A stretch of DNA of 45,023 nucleotides from Clostridiaceae bacterium (GCA_910575585.1 CAJTGF010000043.1:1-45023), one strand, 5' to 3'; positions 15,985 to 25,725 are shown, counted from the first letter of the stretch. The notes: generated by a model from the letters alone, not told the origin. Numbers and translations: made by a program.

Positions 15985-17151
15985 TTATCTTCGTTTTAAG
16001 ATCTTTTTTATGGCGCTCTTTCTTTTTTTTAGTATTTGAAATTTCCTAATATGGTCTTTCATCTCAGCATCAATACAGTTAGGTTGTTTTCTGTTTATTA
16101 GTTTATTAAAGACAACATCAGCACTGAATTTCTGTGCATATTCAAAGCATCTGTCTGAGATCAACCCATTATACAGATACTCCTTCATGATCGTCATAAA
16201 GTCTGCTCTTCGTTGTCCCGTTTCAATGTCTAAATCCGGATATTCTCCCAGTGAGTACCCTACAGAATCATATATCCACCTATATGCAACTCTGTTTGGG
16301 TCTGTAGGTCGCACAGGAGTGATCACAACTGTAGGGCACCCAGCTTTTGCGCCATCTAACGCACTTGTTCCCATTGCTATCAGTAAATCGACATAATTGA
16401 CAAAGTAATCATTTAATCCTTCATATGGGATGCTATCTATAAAGTCAATTTTATATTTAGTATCAAGTGCCTTTTTCTTTATTGATCCAACGGCATCACC
16501 ATCGCCGATAATTGTCAATTCGATTGAAACTTCACTTGATTGGATATATTCAGAAATATCATCAATCAGATGGGATAATGGGATCTCCTTAAAATCGGAT
16601 GAGACTCGCCCAACCCATGCTATATGGATTATGTTATTCTTTCTATTAGAACATCCTAAATCCCACACATTTCTCTCTGGTGTGCTAACTGCAATAGGAA
16701 AAATATTATCATCAATTTCCTCTGGAATCGTTATTCCCACAGATTTATAAGTATTATAGATCCCTACGCTATCCGTAAAAACAATAGAATCATTGCGTAT
16801 AAGCCACTGTAACGTCTTCTTTGATTCTTTTGCATACATCATATGGAGAATCCTATCAAAGAGTCTAGTAGGTGGATAATTATAGTATGAATCAGAGAAC
16901 GCTCCCATCCCCATGATCCAGATCAAAACGCGTTTCACTTCAATTCTCTTATCTGCAAGCAAATCTATATCTCCAAGTTGGGAGGAAGGCAGAATAGCTA
17001 TATCATAACAATCCTTTAGTTCATCAGTATCCACCTCATCCACGCATACACGATCGGTAGAATAACTATTTTCGATCAACCACTGATACAATCGTGAAAG
17101 GAGTTTATCTGTTCCTCCAAAAATTCCTTGCTTACATAATAAAATATCCAT
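15985..17151 (-). CDS. Putative glycosyltransferase (GT-B fold)
   Basis: 388 residues with features of GT-B enzymes: an N-terminal FGGTDKLLSRLYQWLI glycine-rich start, a C-terminal domain beginning IAWVGRVSSDFKEIPLSHLI, then LTIIGDGDA and a donor-site region (DLLIAMGTSALDGAKAGCPTVVI). The usual E-x7-E is replaced by TSALDGAKAG, so it is a divergent member. No membrane span is evident; the C-terminus is basic (KKRKSAIKKILKRR) and may contact the membrane. It lies 12 nt after the flippase gene and 12 nt before the aminotransferase. The sugar transferred cannot be read from the sequence. Confidence 0.7.
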   Translation of the reverse strand: MDILLCKQGIFGGTDKLLSRLYQWLIENSYSTDRVCVDEVDTDELKDCYDIAILPSSQLGDIDLLADKRIEVKRVLIWIMGMGAFSDSYYNYPPTRLFDRILHMMYAKESKKTLQWLIRNDSIVFTDSVGIYNTYKSVGITIPEEIDDNIFPIAVSTPERNVWDLGCSNRKNNIIHIAWVGRVSSDFKEIPLSHLIDDISEYIQSSEVSIELTIIGDGDAVGSIKKKALDTKYKIDFIDSIPYEGLNDYFVNYVDLLIAMGTSALDGAKAGCPTVVITPVRPTDPNRVAYRWIYDSVGYSLGEYPDLDIETGQRRADFMTIMKEYLYNGLISDRCFEYAQKFSADVVFNKLINRKQPNCIDAEMKDHIRKFQILKKRKSAIKKILKRR

Positions 17152-17163
17152 TCTATTTCTATC

Positions 17164-18582
17164 CTATCTTTTTAGTCTTTTCAATACTACGTTAATATAT
17201 CCTTTTCTGTATAGCTTCACTAAATTGAGCATGATCAAACATGATCCAAAGAGATTTGCTTGGATCATCATGTTTTTCATAACAAAAAAGACTTCTCCAA
17301 GCAGGAGCATTCCTTGTAGAAGAACCTCTGTTGACGGATTTTTTATTTTGATAATCTTCTTAGCATCAATTATTCGAACAACTACCACAATCACATAAGA
17401 CAATGCTGTGGCAATTACTGCCCCTAAAATATTAAATCGAGGGATAAGAAGAAAATTCATCAAAATATTTGAAGATGCACAAATAATGGTTGACTTTATC
17501 TCCAAAAAATTCGCTTTCGCAGATGCATATATTGCACCATAATAATTACTGATCCCTAAGAATACAGTTCCTACTAATAGCATGGGGATATAGTACCATG
17601 CAACAAAAAAATCTCTTCCCACATAAATCCTCATTATCGGTTTTATTATCAGGATCACAACCGAAACAAATGAGAAAAGAAATGCGGCATATACGGCATA
17701 TACGTTTTCAAAAAATGTTACATCCCTATCATTTTCGTATTCCTTTACAGCTGACATAATCCATGCCTGTGTAAAGACTGACAGCAGAGTAGTTACAATT
17801 GCTGGTATCTTTGCCGCTGCGGAATATATTCCAACTTCATTTACGGAAAAATACATATCTAGAATTAATCGATCCGAAAACGATGTGATCCACCATGACA
17901 GAGCATTGAACATTAGTGGGATAGAATAATTTAACATCTGTTTTAGCAGAGAAAGATCTATTCCTTCCTTAAATGAAATGTATTTCCTTACTCCTCCAAT
18001 GAAAATCAAAAATATAATCGAACACCAATTCCCGATCATTTCCGCTAAAAAATATCCCCTGATTGACATTTTAAAAACAGAGATAAATATAATGTCAAAA
18101 GATGCAATGATTGTTGCTGTCAAAAAACTATCAATTGAGTAGACTGTAACTTTGTTGCTTGCCTTTACAAATAATGCAGTATTCGTCCTAAAAGATTGCG
18201 ATATTAGCAGGCCCACAATATACCATCTATAATCTGCGATTGATCCATAAAAAGACAGTAAAGGAGACAACAGTAAAGTAAGGATAGATGATATAACGAG
18301 TACGGATCCAGCATTTACTACAAGCGCTCTTTTATTTGTATCTTCACTTAATCCAAACCTTAATACAGAATCGGATAGTTCTAGAGTGAGCAATGGGACC
18401 ATAAGCCCGACAAATGACACCGCAAGGTCGATTGTACCATATTGCGCAGTTGTCAATACATTTGTAAAATACGGAAGCAATATAAACTGTACAAACTTGC
18501 TGCCTATTAAGCCCACGCCAAAAATCAACATATTTTTTACTAATCCACCATATTTTTTATTTTCAATATGATATGTATTCAT
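17164..18582 (-). CDS. Wzx-type polysaccharide flippase (MOP/PST family)
   Basis: A 472-residue membrane protein with about 12-14 hydrophobic segments. It would flip undecaprenyl-diphosphate-linked repeat units to the outer face of the membrane. The N-terminal stretch NMLIFGVGLIGSKFVQFILLPYFTNVLTTAQYG is typical of the PST/RfbX group. Its ATG overlaps the stop of the upstream acyltransferase by 4 nt (ATGA), so it depends on translation of that frame. With the Wzy-like gene and the initiating transferase it completes a Wzx/Wzy system. Confidence 0.9.
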   Translation of the reverse strand: MNTYHIENKKYGGLVKNMLIFGVGLIGSKFVQFILLPYFTNVLTTAQYGTIDLAVSFVGLMVPLLTLELSDSVLRFGLSEDTNKRALVVNAGSVLVISSILTLLLSPLLSFYGSIADYRWYIVGLLISQSFRTNTALFVKASNKVTVYSIDSFLTATIIASFDIIFISVFKMSIRGYFLAEMIGNWCSIIFLIFIGGVRKYISFKEGIDLSLLKQMLNYSIPLMFNALSWWITSFSDRLILDMYFSVNEVGIYSAAAKIPAIVTTLLSVFTQAWIMSAVKEYENDRDVTFFENVYAVYAAFLFSFVSVVILIIKPIMRIYVGRDFFVAWYYIPMLLVGTVFLGISNYYGAIYASAKANFLEIKSTIICASSNILMNFLLIPRFNILGAVIATALSYVIVVVVRIIDAKKIIKIKNPSTEVLLQGMLLLGEVFFVMKNMMIQANLFGSCLIMLNLVKLYRKGYINVVLKRLKR

Positions 18583-19743
18583 TTATGACACCAACGGATT
18601 ATATATTTAGTCCTTCCTATCATTCTATTACTAAAACTATTCAAAAACTTTGATATAAGTATTCCTATTTTATTTAAGGGGATGATCAGAACTACAGTCA
18701 TTAATAACATTCCAATAAAACGTTCCTTAACACTATGCAGTAATCCCAATGTATCTACAAGTAAGTAATAAGATATAATGTGGGCAGCAAAGATCTCCAT
18801 GCTGTATCGTCCAATCACTGGCAGTATTTTTAATCCAGTTGCTCTTCTGTTTATATTCAGCGCTATTAGCATTGTACACAGCATAGCAAAAATCAAACCA
18901 TTTTGAAGCGATCCTACCTCCAGTGCTCTTTCGACCATTACTAAGGCACACATGATGCTGCATACAATCTTCTGACAATCTGACAATTTGTTAAACGCGC
19001 CTTCTTTTACGACATAATACAATATACTACCTAGGCCATAACTATAAATTCCTCTATATATGTACCACAACCATGGTTCCCAAATTGACCCAGGTATTTC
19101 ATAGATAATACCATTCAACAAAAACAGGATACGATAAAGTAAAAATCCAATGGATACACAGATCACGCCAATAACAATAGAACTTCCTAATGTTTTGATC
19201 CGTCTTAACATTATTGGATATAACATCCACATAAGTGACAAAACAGCAATATATCCTGAACCTCCGACACAAGAAAAAAATAATGAAGGGGTAAGCCAAT
19301 TTAAAAATTGATAATGAAGTACAATATCCCACCATGTTTCAACGATAATCCCATTTTTTACAACTTCTCCAATGATATACAATGTCATAAGAAGCCAATA
19401 TAATGGTATTATCCGCATAAAAGATTTTCCGATCAACTGCCAAGATGTATCCGTACCCCCCCCGTACTCGACTATCATATGATCTTGCTAGTAAGAATGC
19501 ATTGATTATGAATGTTATCTCAACACCCAATAAGCCAGATGTTCTAATATTATTCATGACTCCTGGCTGAGGAAATAGGTTACTCCACTGCAATACATGT
19601 ATTGATACGATCATAAGCATTCCTATACCTTTAAATGCATCTAGTATTCTCGATCTTGTTATTTTACCTGTTTTTTCCTTATCGCTATCCGTCGAATCTA
19701 TCATCCATGTTTTTGACAATCTATCATTACACTCGCTTTCCAA
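18579..19743 (-). pseudogene. Acyltransferase 3 family gene, out of frame at a G8 run (possibly phase-OFF)
   Basis: Two overlapping frames together make one integral membrane O-acyltransferase of about 385 residues. The upstream frame (19743-19339) gives the N-terminus SRILDAFKGIGMLMIVSIHVLQ, with the catalytic-type His, up to FLLARSYDSRVRGG. The downstream frame (to 18579) gives TDTSWQLIGKSFMRIIPLYWLLM and about eight further membrane segments. They switch at G8 (19463-19456); with seven G the frame is continuous. The start is uncertain: TTG at 19743 or ATG at 19704, neither with a strong ribosome site. As sequenced it is off, or expressed only by slippage. It would acetylate a sugar of the polymer. 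Its stop overlaps the flippase start (ATGA). Confidence 0.85.
19456..19463 (-). repeat. Poly-G run (8) in the acyltransferase gene
   Basis: Eight G on the coding strand, between GTAC and TACGG, exactly where the acyltransferase frames part. Loss of one G restores a full-length gene. Confidence 0.95.
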
Positions 19744-19775
19744 AAAGAATATCCAACAAAGAAAAATACAGCAAA

Positions 19776-20861
19776 CTATTGATCAGTAGTACTAATCCAA
19801 CAGTTAACTGATTTTTCAAGTTTTATGTATATTTCTGCGCAAGCGCACGAAATTCCAAGAGTAAATAGAAAAAGGACCCATGGATCCAACGTCAATCCTA
19901 ATACTCCCACTAAAATAGTCCTCAGATAAGGAATAACTGCATAATGTATCAAAAATGTATATGCGCTGATATTTCCAAGGGATACCAATGGATGCCATGT
20001 TAAGAATCTGCTTACCATGCCTTTCTCTGTCGCAAATAGAAAAACAAATGCCGCTGCCAAAGGAGTGTAGCAAAGTGTATTTTTAAAGACTTCGTATTGC
20101 CAAATACAGATATTATGTTCACACATATACTGTATGAGGACAAATATAATAATTGTTATGCACTCTGCAGCTGAAACGATGCGTTTATTAATCGTCTCGG
20201 ATCTTATATGAGCAAATGAATATCCCAGATAGCCGCCAATCACAAAATCCCCAAATCTAAATAATGGGCAAATATATGTAATCCAGTGAACCATATCAGG
20301 ATTATCAAACAATCTTTGCACCGGATCTAATATGGATCCAATACCCGTTAACACCTGACACAAATAAATACAAAATATAAATGCAATACTATGCTTGCTT
20401 GTCCTACGGATAAATGATAACATCAGTGGGAAAACTGCATATATAAATACACACGCAGATAAGTACCATGAGACACCATTTAATGAAAAGTATACGCTCA
20501 TATCTGGGATCCAGGATTGAATTAAAAAGCTGTTAAATACTATCATTTTCCACTGGATCATATTCTGCATGATTTTTATGTATAAAACAAGAGATAACAT
20601 TGTAAGTATATGCAGCGGGTAAAGTCTTTTAATTCTATTTATAGAAAATTGAATGCCACTTTTCAGCGAACAAGGAATTTCATCTTCTGCGTTTCTGTAT
20701 GTTAACAGGAAACCTGACAGAACAAAAAAGAGAGAAACTCCAAAAGCCCCCAGCTTAGTCAGCGTGCAATGACCTGTACAGACACATAGAAAACCAATTC
20801 CTCTAAGCCCTTGTAATGATCCAATTCTTTCGTTATTTCTAAATTTTGTCGTCTTTCTCAT
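19776..20861 (-). CDS. Acyltransferase 3 family membrane protein (O-acetyltransferase)
   Basis: About 361 residues of the OafA-like family, which uses an acyl donor to O-acylate polysaccharides. The N-terminus RIGSLQGLRGIGFLCVCTGHCTLTKLGAFGVSLFFVLSGFLLTYR contains the family Arg-Gly motif and catalytic-type His, followed by about ten membrane segments. ATG at 20861 (MRKTTKFRN) is preferred; the open frame to 20903 begins with TTG inside the upstream gene. It is a second, intact member next to the frame-shifted one, so the polymer may carry two distinct O-acyl groups. Confidence 0.88.
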   Translation of the reverse strand: MRKTTKFRNNERIGSLQGLRGIGFLCVCTGHCTLTKLGAFGVSLFFVLSGFLLTYRNAEDEIPCSLKSGIQFSINRIKRLYPLHILTMLSLVLYIKIMQNMIQWKMIVFNSFLIQSWIPDMSVYFSLNGVSWYLSACVFIYAVFPLMLSFIRRTSKHSIAFIFCIYLCQVLTGIGSILDPVQRLFDNPDMVHWITYICPLFRFGDFVIGGYLGYSFAHIRSETINKRIVSAAECITIIIFVLIQYMCEHNICIWQYEVFKNTLCYTPLAAAFVFLFATEKGMVSRFLTWHPLVSLGNISAYTFLIHYAVIPYLRTILVGVLGLTLDPWVLFLFTLGISCACAEIYIKLEKSVNCWISTTDQ

Positions 20862-20886
20862 TATTATGTAACTCTCTTTAATCCTC

Positions 20887-21675
20887 TCATAGATAAATCC
20901 CAAAATGGCTGATCAATTTTCTATACTCAATTTGAACTCTCCGCTTTACTCGTGTCATGAGATCAATATGCATTAGATCCGAATATTGAATATCTTTCCC
21001 ATCAAATAGGTCATTGGCATATTTTTCTAATCCTAGCCTTTTTATCTCATTTCCGTTCCATATACCGCGAACCATAAGCCATCCACGGTTATATCTAAAT
21101 GGAGACATTTCATCTGATCTTAAGCAAAGAAACGTTTTATCTTTTAATTGCCTCGCCCGTATGGAGCCAAATAATTCTGTCTGCCAAGGACTTTCATTGT
21201 TTTTCAGCAATAGTTTCAAAACCTTCTTATCCCACACCCCCACCTGAAGGTTCAATAAATAGTCTGCGTTTGGTTGTCTTCTGCAAAGTCCTATAACTTC
21301 GTTATAAGCATTGCGACTATCATATATATCCGCAAAAGAAATTGTCGCAATGCTCGTATCTTTTTTCAGCATATTAATGTAATGGATTATTGATCCTGTA
21401 TCAATATCCCTTTCCGGAATGAAATCATCCAGTACAAGCATCACATAGTCTGTTTTTATCTCTTCAAGATATCCGATCAGACGACCGCCCCATCCTTTTT
21501 TATCAGATCTTAATGTTTTAACCTCTTTATATTCTACATCTTTTTCTTCTAATCCTATATAGACTTGAAAAGGACAGTCCATCCACATCTTGCTAAAATG
21601 ATCAAAAAAAATATTAAGTAACGATATATTTTTATCACAGCTCAAAACTAGCACAGAACAATCTTGATTCAGCAT
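20887..21675 (-). CDS. Putative glycosyltransferase, 262 aa (GT-A-like)
   Basis: The protein begins CSVLVLSCDKNISLLNIFFDHF, and KTDYVMLVLDDFIP (about 74-87) looks like the metal/nucleotide-binding acidic motif of GT-A enzymes. The rest is soluble. It is not a standard GT2 and I cannot name the family; similar proteins occur in clostridial and streptococcal polysaccharide loci. The start has GAGG upstream and overlaps the Wzy-like stop by 7 nt, suggesting coupled translation. Confidence 0.65.
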   Translation of the reverse strand: MLNQDCSVLVLSCDKNISLLNIFFDHFSKMWMDCPFQVYIGLEEKDVEYKEVKTLRSDKKGWGGRLIGYLEEIKTDYVMLVLDDFIPERDIDTGSIIHYINMLKKDTSIATISFADIYDSRNAYNEVIGLCRRQPNADYLLNLQVGVWDKKVLKLLLKNNESPWQTELFGSIRARQLKDKTFLCLRSDEMSPFRYNRGWLMVRGIWNGNEIKRLGLEKYANDLFDGKDIQYSDLMHIDLMTRVKRRVQIEYRKLISHFGIYL

Positions 21676-23024
21676 TTATTTATACCTCGTTGATACATTT
21701 TTGATGAATGTCCTCGCACTGCAGTGAGTATCACTGCTACCAGAATTGTCTTTATAATAAAATCCTTTATACTTGATCTACCAAGGTATATTAAATTTGG
21801 AATAGTCATGAAAAGGATTATATTTGCAAACTCTGCACAATCCATATGAACATATTTTTCCATACCAATTTTTTTCTTGATACCCACTCCTTTTTGGGAA
21901 ACTTGATATGCGCATTCAACAAAACCAGCGCATACTCCTGCAACAACAAGGAATACTATATTAACCGGAAATCCACAAAAATATGATTCCGCAAAAAAAC
22001 TCGAACCAAATCCTCCTGACACCCAAGTAACACCTCTTAGGCGATCTACAAAAATACCAAAATCGTTTCTGCGGAACAGATCGATAGGGGAAAAATATAA
22101 TCTAATATCGTCTCTAAATATCACACTTCCAAAAACTGATTCCACGGAAGCGCCTTGTTGATACAACACAGACTTAATAATATTAACAAACCCAGTAGCT
22201 ACAGACCATCCCATTCTATATGAAAGGATAAAATTCGCCAAATACAAGAGTGCAATGCCAATAATTGCAAGAGTAAATATCTTGATCTTCTTTTTCTGAG
22301 AGTAAAAAAGAAGCCACAAAAACATATACATTATCGCATATCCCCGTGCTCCCCTCATTAAATAACCCAATCCGGCAACTGCTGTTATTGTACTCCCTTT
22401 GAAGAACCTATTCTCATCTCTTCCTAGTATGATCCAAACCAGAAGCGTCCATTTTCCCAGACTGAACCATCTGTATCCTTGTATGAGGACCGTTTCGGAA
22501 ACACTTAAATAATCGTGTATCTGCACTACGCTTACTTTCCTAACAGAGTCTATAAGAAACATCACAAAAAAACCTATGGCAATCCCTAGTATCATATTCT
22601 CTGCATACTTTGGAATCCTTAATCTACTGTTTCCTTCAAAAAAATATCTTTTTCTATAGGCAAAGCTTCGAGACGAAATAATCGCTGCCATGCATATGAT
22701 ATTCATCGCCATTCCAAGCCAGACAGATACTATATTCATGTTATATTCTGTGATCCCATCTCCTACAGAAATGATCTCTGCACCGTAAAAAATATTTAGT
22801 ATATACCTCATCCATACAAAAACAAAAAAGGAAAGAACCAGATAAGAATATGGCCGAATCCACCCACTTCCATCGATGATCACTGTCATTATCAATAATG
22901 TAGATACTGCAATAACATAGAATCTATGATATGAAGCACTTTCAGCCAATGCAATCCCTAAGAATCCCAATATCATTCCGAATAAATGTAGGATCAGAGC
23001 TCTTGAGTCTCTAATATTGATCAT
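21669..23024 (-). CDS. Wzy-like polysaccharide polymerase
   Basis: 451 residues with about 12 hydrophobic segments and a larger extracellular loop (about residues 260-350, containing FRDDIRLYFSPIDLFRR and WVSGGFGSSFFAESYF). This is the layout expected of an O-antigen or capsule polymerase that joins repeat units outside the membrane. Sequence similarity in this class is low, so the call rests on topology and position. ATG at 23024 (MINIRDSR) has AAAGGA at 9 nt and lies 5 nt after the stop of the upstream GT2. Confidence 0.75.
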   Translation of the reverse strand: MINIRDSRALILHLFGMILGFLGIALAESASYHRFYVIAVSTLLIMTVIIDGSGWIRPYSYLVLSFFVFVWMRYILNIFYGAEIISVGDGITEYNMNIVSVWLGMAMNIICMAAIISSRSFAYRKRYFFEGNSRLRIPKYAENMILGIAIGFFVMFLIDSVRKVSVVQIHDYLSVSETVLIQGYRWFSLGKWTLLVWIILGRDENRFFKGSTITAVAGLGYLMRGARGYAIMYMFLWLLFYSQKKKIKIFTLAIIGIALLYLANFILSYRMGWSVATGFVNIIKSVLYQQGASVESVFGSVIFRDDIRLYFSPIDLFRRNDFGIFVDRLRGVTWVSGGFGSSFFAESYFCGFPVNIVFLVVAGVCAGFVECAYQVSQKGVGIKKKIGMEKYVHMDCAEFANIILFMTIPNLIYLGRSSIKDFIIKTILVAVILTAVRGHSSKMYQRGINKC

Positions 23025-23029
23025 CGCTT

Positions 23030-23818
23030 CTATCCTTTCCGTATCCCTGCCAAAATACATTTTGGTATTAGTCCCACTATCAATGGCTTTACAGCATATA
23101 ATGCTCCTTTTGGCATTAATCCCAATCTATGGTAACCATATATCCTGGTCCTCATTTCAGCAATACGATATTTGAATTTGCGTTTCCCATAAGAGTTACG
23201 TCCTTCGTAATACTCAAAGATAGGTTTCTGGATGTTATATCCTTTGTATCCTGCCTCGTAAAGTCTCATCCACAAATCAAAATCCTCGCATCTTTTTGTT
23301 CTTGGTTTATCCAAATATCCTCCAACCCTATCAAGTATTTCTTTTCGTATCATTACGCTTGGATGCGCAAACGGACTATTCCACAGAAAATCCATTTTCG
23401 TTGGTCTTTCAGGATATTGATAAGAGCCAAATATACCTTCTTCATCAAATTTAATAATATTCGCTCCCACTAAACCATAATCAAGATTTGAGTCTAAGAA
23501 TGCAACCTGCTCTTTAAATCTATTTGGTCTACTAACATCGTCGGCATCCATTCTTGCTACATATTTAGCCTTTGTCATAGAGATCATCCTATTCAAAGTA
23601 AACGTTATGCCTTTATTCTCATCATTTTGGACCGCAACTATTTTATGAGGATACTTCTTCTCATAATCCTTTATTACATCCACAGTATTATCTTTAGAAC
23701 CATCATCGCAGATTATAAGCCGCCAGTCCGTAAACGTCTGTGACAATATTGAATCAATTGCCGTCCCTATCATTTTTTCTACATTGTATGCCGGCAATAT
23801 TACATCGATATAAGCCAT
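23030..23818 (-). CDS. Family 2 glycosyltransferase
   Basis: 262 residues of a GT-A inverting enzyme. It starts IDVILPAYNVEKMIGTAIDSILSQT and has DDGS (38-41), the metal motif DADD (91-94) and RCEDFDLWMRL, with the acidic residues that serve as general base. No membrane span is obvious apart from a hydrophobic C-terminal patch (VKPLIVGLIPKCILAG). It transfers a sugar to the lipid-linked intermediate at the cytoplasmic face. ATG at 23818 has AAGGA at about 8 nt. Confidence 0.92.
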   Translation of the reverse strand: MAYIDVILPAYNVEKMIGTAIDSILSQTFTDWRLIICDDGSKDNTVDVIKDYEKKYPHKIVAVQNDENKGITFTLNRMISMTKAKYVARMDADDVSRPNRFKEQVAFLDSNLDYGLVGANIIKFDEEGIFGSYQYPERPTKMDFLWNSPFAHPSVMIRKEILDRVGGYLDKPRTKRCEDFDLWMRLYEAGYKGYNIQKPIFEYYEGRNSYGKRKFKYRIAEMRTRIYGYHRLGLMPKGALYAVKPLIVGLIPKCILAGIRKG

Positions 23819-23973
23819 AACAATTTTCCTTCATAATATCATTTTTTGACAACAGCATTTTCAAAAAAACACTGATCATCACAGTTCCTATGACGATCAA
23901 TAAACAATAAATCGTATGTGAGACTACTCGCATGTCTAAACAATATATTTCTCCGAAAAAACAAAATATTTTA

Positions 23974-24551
23974 TTATAGCGATATCGCATTGTAAATTTC
24001 TTCCATTTCATACTCCGTAACAGAAATATCGAAGTTTCTGCTTTTTTGTTTGTTATAATATCCCATTTTTCTGCATCTAGCAGGATCATCTTTAAGTTCT
24101 AGGATAGCATTAGCAAATCCTTCTATGTCATCGAATCTACAAACTAGCGAACCATCACCGTAAGCAAAATCTCTCGTTCCTCTGTTATCAGAAACTATCA
24201 AGGGGAGTCCACTTGCCATCCCCTCTATCCCCGCAAGACCCAACCCTTCCCTTATAGATGGAAATACACATATATCTGAAGCTTGATACAAGTCAGCAAT
24301 ATTAGTTTTATATCCTAATAGGTGTACATTTCTATTAAGGTTTAATTGGTCAATAGTCTTTTGAAGTTCGTTCATCTGCTCTCCTTGTCCAGCTATCAAA
24401 TAATGGATCATATCATTATCACAGATCTTCAAAGCTTTTATAACCACACTATGATTCTTATTAATGTTTAACTCACCTACGGAAACAAGCACAAAGGCTC
24501 CAACTGGTATCTGTAACCCAATCCGAATTTGATTTCGTAAAATGATTCTGC
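23974..24551 (-). pseudogene. C-terminal half of a GT4 glycosyltransferase
   Basis: Only the second Rossmann domain of a GT-B enzyme is present: FVLVSVGELNINKNHSVVIKAL, YLIAGQGEQM, LLGYKTNIADLYQASDICVFPSIREGLGLAGIEGMASG (donor-site E-x7-E) and a C-terminal helix. Relatives have about 180 more residues in front. The codons before 24492 (RNQIRIGLQIPVGAF) belong to the same domain, and the frame is open back to the G7 run in the preceding gene. One added G there would fuse it to the full-length GT4. There is no ATG or ribosome site of its own. It looks like the remainder after deletion of the N-terminal half. About 155 nt of AT-rich sequence with no convincing gene follow it. Confidence 0.75.
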
Positions 24552-25724
24552 TCAGATGTCTGTAACCCCCCCATACTCCCTTTTCATTGTTTCTTCAACT
24601 GTTGCTATATCAAACTTCTTTATCTTCTCAAGGTTGTAAGACCCCATAGAATCCTTATCTGATCTTAACAGTTTCTTGATCGCATTTGTTACACTACTTA
24701 CATCCTCGGGATCAAAGAAAAATCCGCCTTTCCCTTCATCAATCAGGTCTGTATTTCCCCGTATCCTGCTGCACACTATCGAAAGTCCGCTGGCCATAGC
24801 CTCCATAAGAGATACCGACAGTCCTTCACGAAACGATGGGAATACAAAAGCGTCTGCCGCATCGTAGTAATCCGCAATATCCGACTGGAAACCCACCAGC
24901 TTAATACGTTCTTGCAATCTACTGTCTATTGCCAGTTTAGTTAAGCGTTCTTCTCTGTCACCGATCCCAGCAATAATGTAGTAAAGATTATCTGGTAACT
25001 CACCACACTCCTTCATTTGAGCTAACGATCTTATGACCGTTTCATGGTTTTTATTCTTATTAAATTCACCAACTGACAGGAGCATGATCCTGTCATCATT
25101 AAGTCCCAATTCTTTCCTAATCTTCTCCCTTCCATTTCCATCCGGTTTAAATTTCTCCGTATCCACCCCCACACCTGGGACATACACCGTCTTCTTTGCC
25201 TTAAACTTCCTGCTTGCTCTCTTATAGTCTTCCTTATTGATGGTGATCAAAATATCGGTATATTGGGAGAAATGCCTCTCGATCGGATAGAAGATCAGCC
25301 AGTTTTTGAAAGGGGCTCCATCATAAAAATGAAAACCGTGGGCAGTATAGACAACCTTTAGTCCATCTTTCCTTTTGCTCTTCGCCGCCTGTCTAGCGAT
25401 CACACCGCCAATTGGGCTGTGACAGTGGAGCAAAGAATAATCCTCACGATCCAACAACATTTTCACTTTCTTATAGGCTGTGCAGATTGCCGCCGGATCC
25501 ACAGAACGCGGAATCGGAATGTCAAAAACACGAACTTCCATCTCTGCTAATCGTTTCTTGAGATTTTCCGCCCTCTCTGTTGTGATCGTTCCGGGATCAG
25601 TAAAGTCTGCAGCCACATCAACTTTATATCCAAGCGTCTGAAGGATCTGAATATTAGGGATATTAAATTGATCTATCATTGAAGCAACTGAAGCCAACTG
25701 CAATGCTCGTTTTTCCATTGACAT
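24552..25724 (-). CDS. Family 4 glycosyltransferase
   Basis: A complete GT-B enzyme of 390 residues. The N-terminal domain has SVASMIDQFNIPNIQILQTLGYKV, LLHCHSPIGGVIAR and YTAHGFHFYDG. The C-terminal domain has MLLSVGEFNKNKNHETVI, YYIIAGIGDREE and PSFREGLSVSLMEAMASG (E-x7-E). It resembles EpsD/CapM-type enzymes often found right after the initiating transferase. ATG at 25724 has GGAAAG at 5 nt and follows the epimerase stop by 1 nt. The 3' end runs through G7 (24572-24566), and the last codons GGVTDI depend on the exact G count. Confidence 0.92.
   Translation of the reverse strand: MSMEKRALQLASVASMIDQFNIPNIQILQTLGYKVDVAADFTDPGTITTERAENLKKRLAEMEVRVFDIPIPRSVDPAAICTAYKKVKMLLDREDYSLLHCHSPIGGVIARQAAKSKRKDGLKVVYTAHGFHFYDGAPFKNWLIFYPIERHFSQYTDILITINKEDYKRASRKFKAKKTVYVPGVGVDTEKFKPDGNGREKIRKELGLNDDRIMLLSVGEFNKNKNHETVIRSLAQMKECGELPDNLYYIIAGIGDREERLTKLAIDSRLQERIKLVGFQSDIADYYDAADAFVFPSFREGLSVSLMEAMASGLSIVCSRIRGNTDLIDEGKGGFFFDPEDVSSVTNAIKKLLRSDKDSMGSYNLEKIKKFDIATVEETMKREYGGVTDI
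24566..24572 (-). repeat. Poly-G run (7) at the junction of two glycosyltransferase frames
   Basis: Seven G on the coding strand, five codons before the stop of the full-length GT4. With eight G the frame would bypass the TGA at 24552 and run into the GT4 C-terminal fragment without another stop. Confidence 0.9.
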
Positions 25725-25725
25725 C

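Noticed and set aside
23754-24089. 111-codon frame between the GT4 fragment and the GT2, with one hydrophobic stretch.
   Set aside because: It overlaps both flanking genes and has no ribosome site; the hydrophobic part could be a remnant of a membrane protein but cannot be supported.
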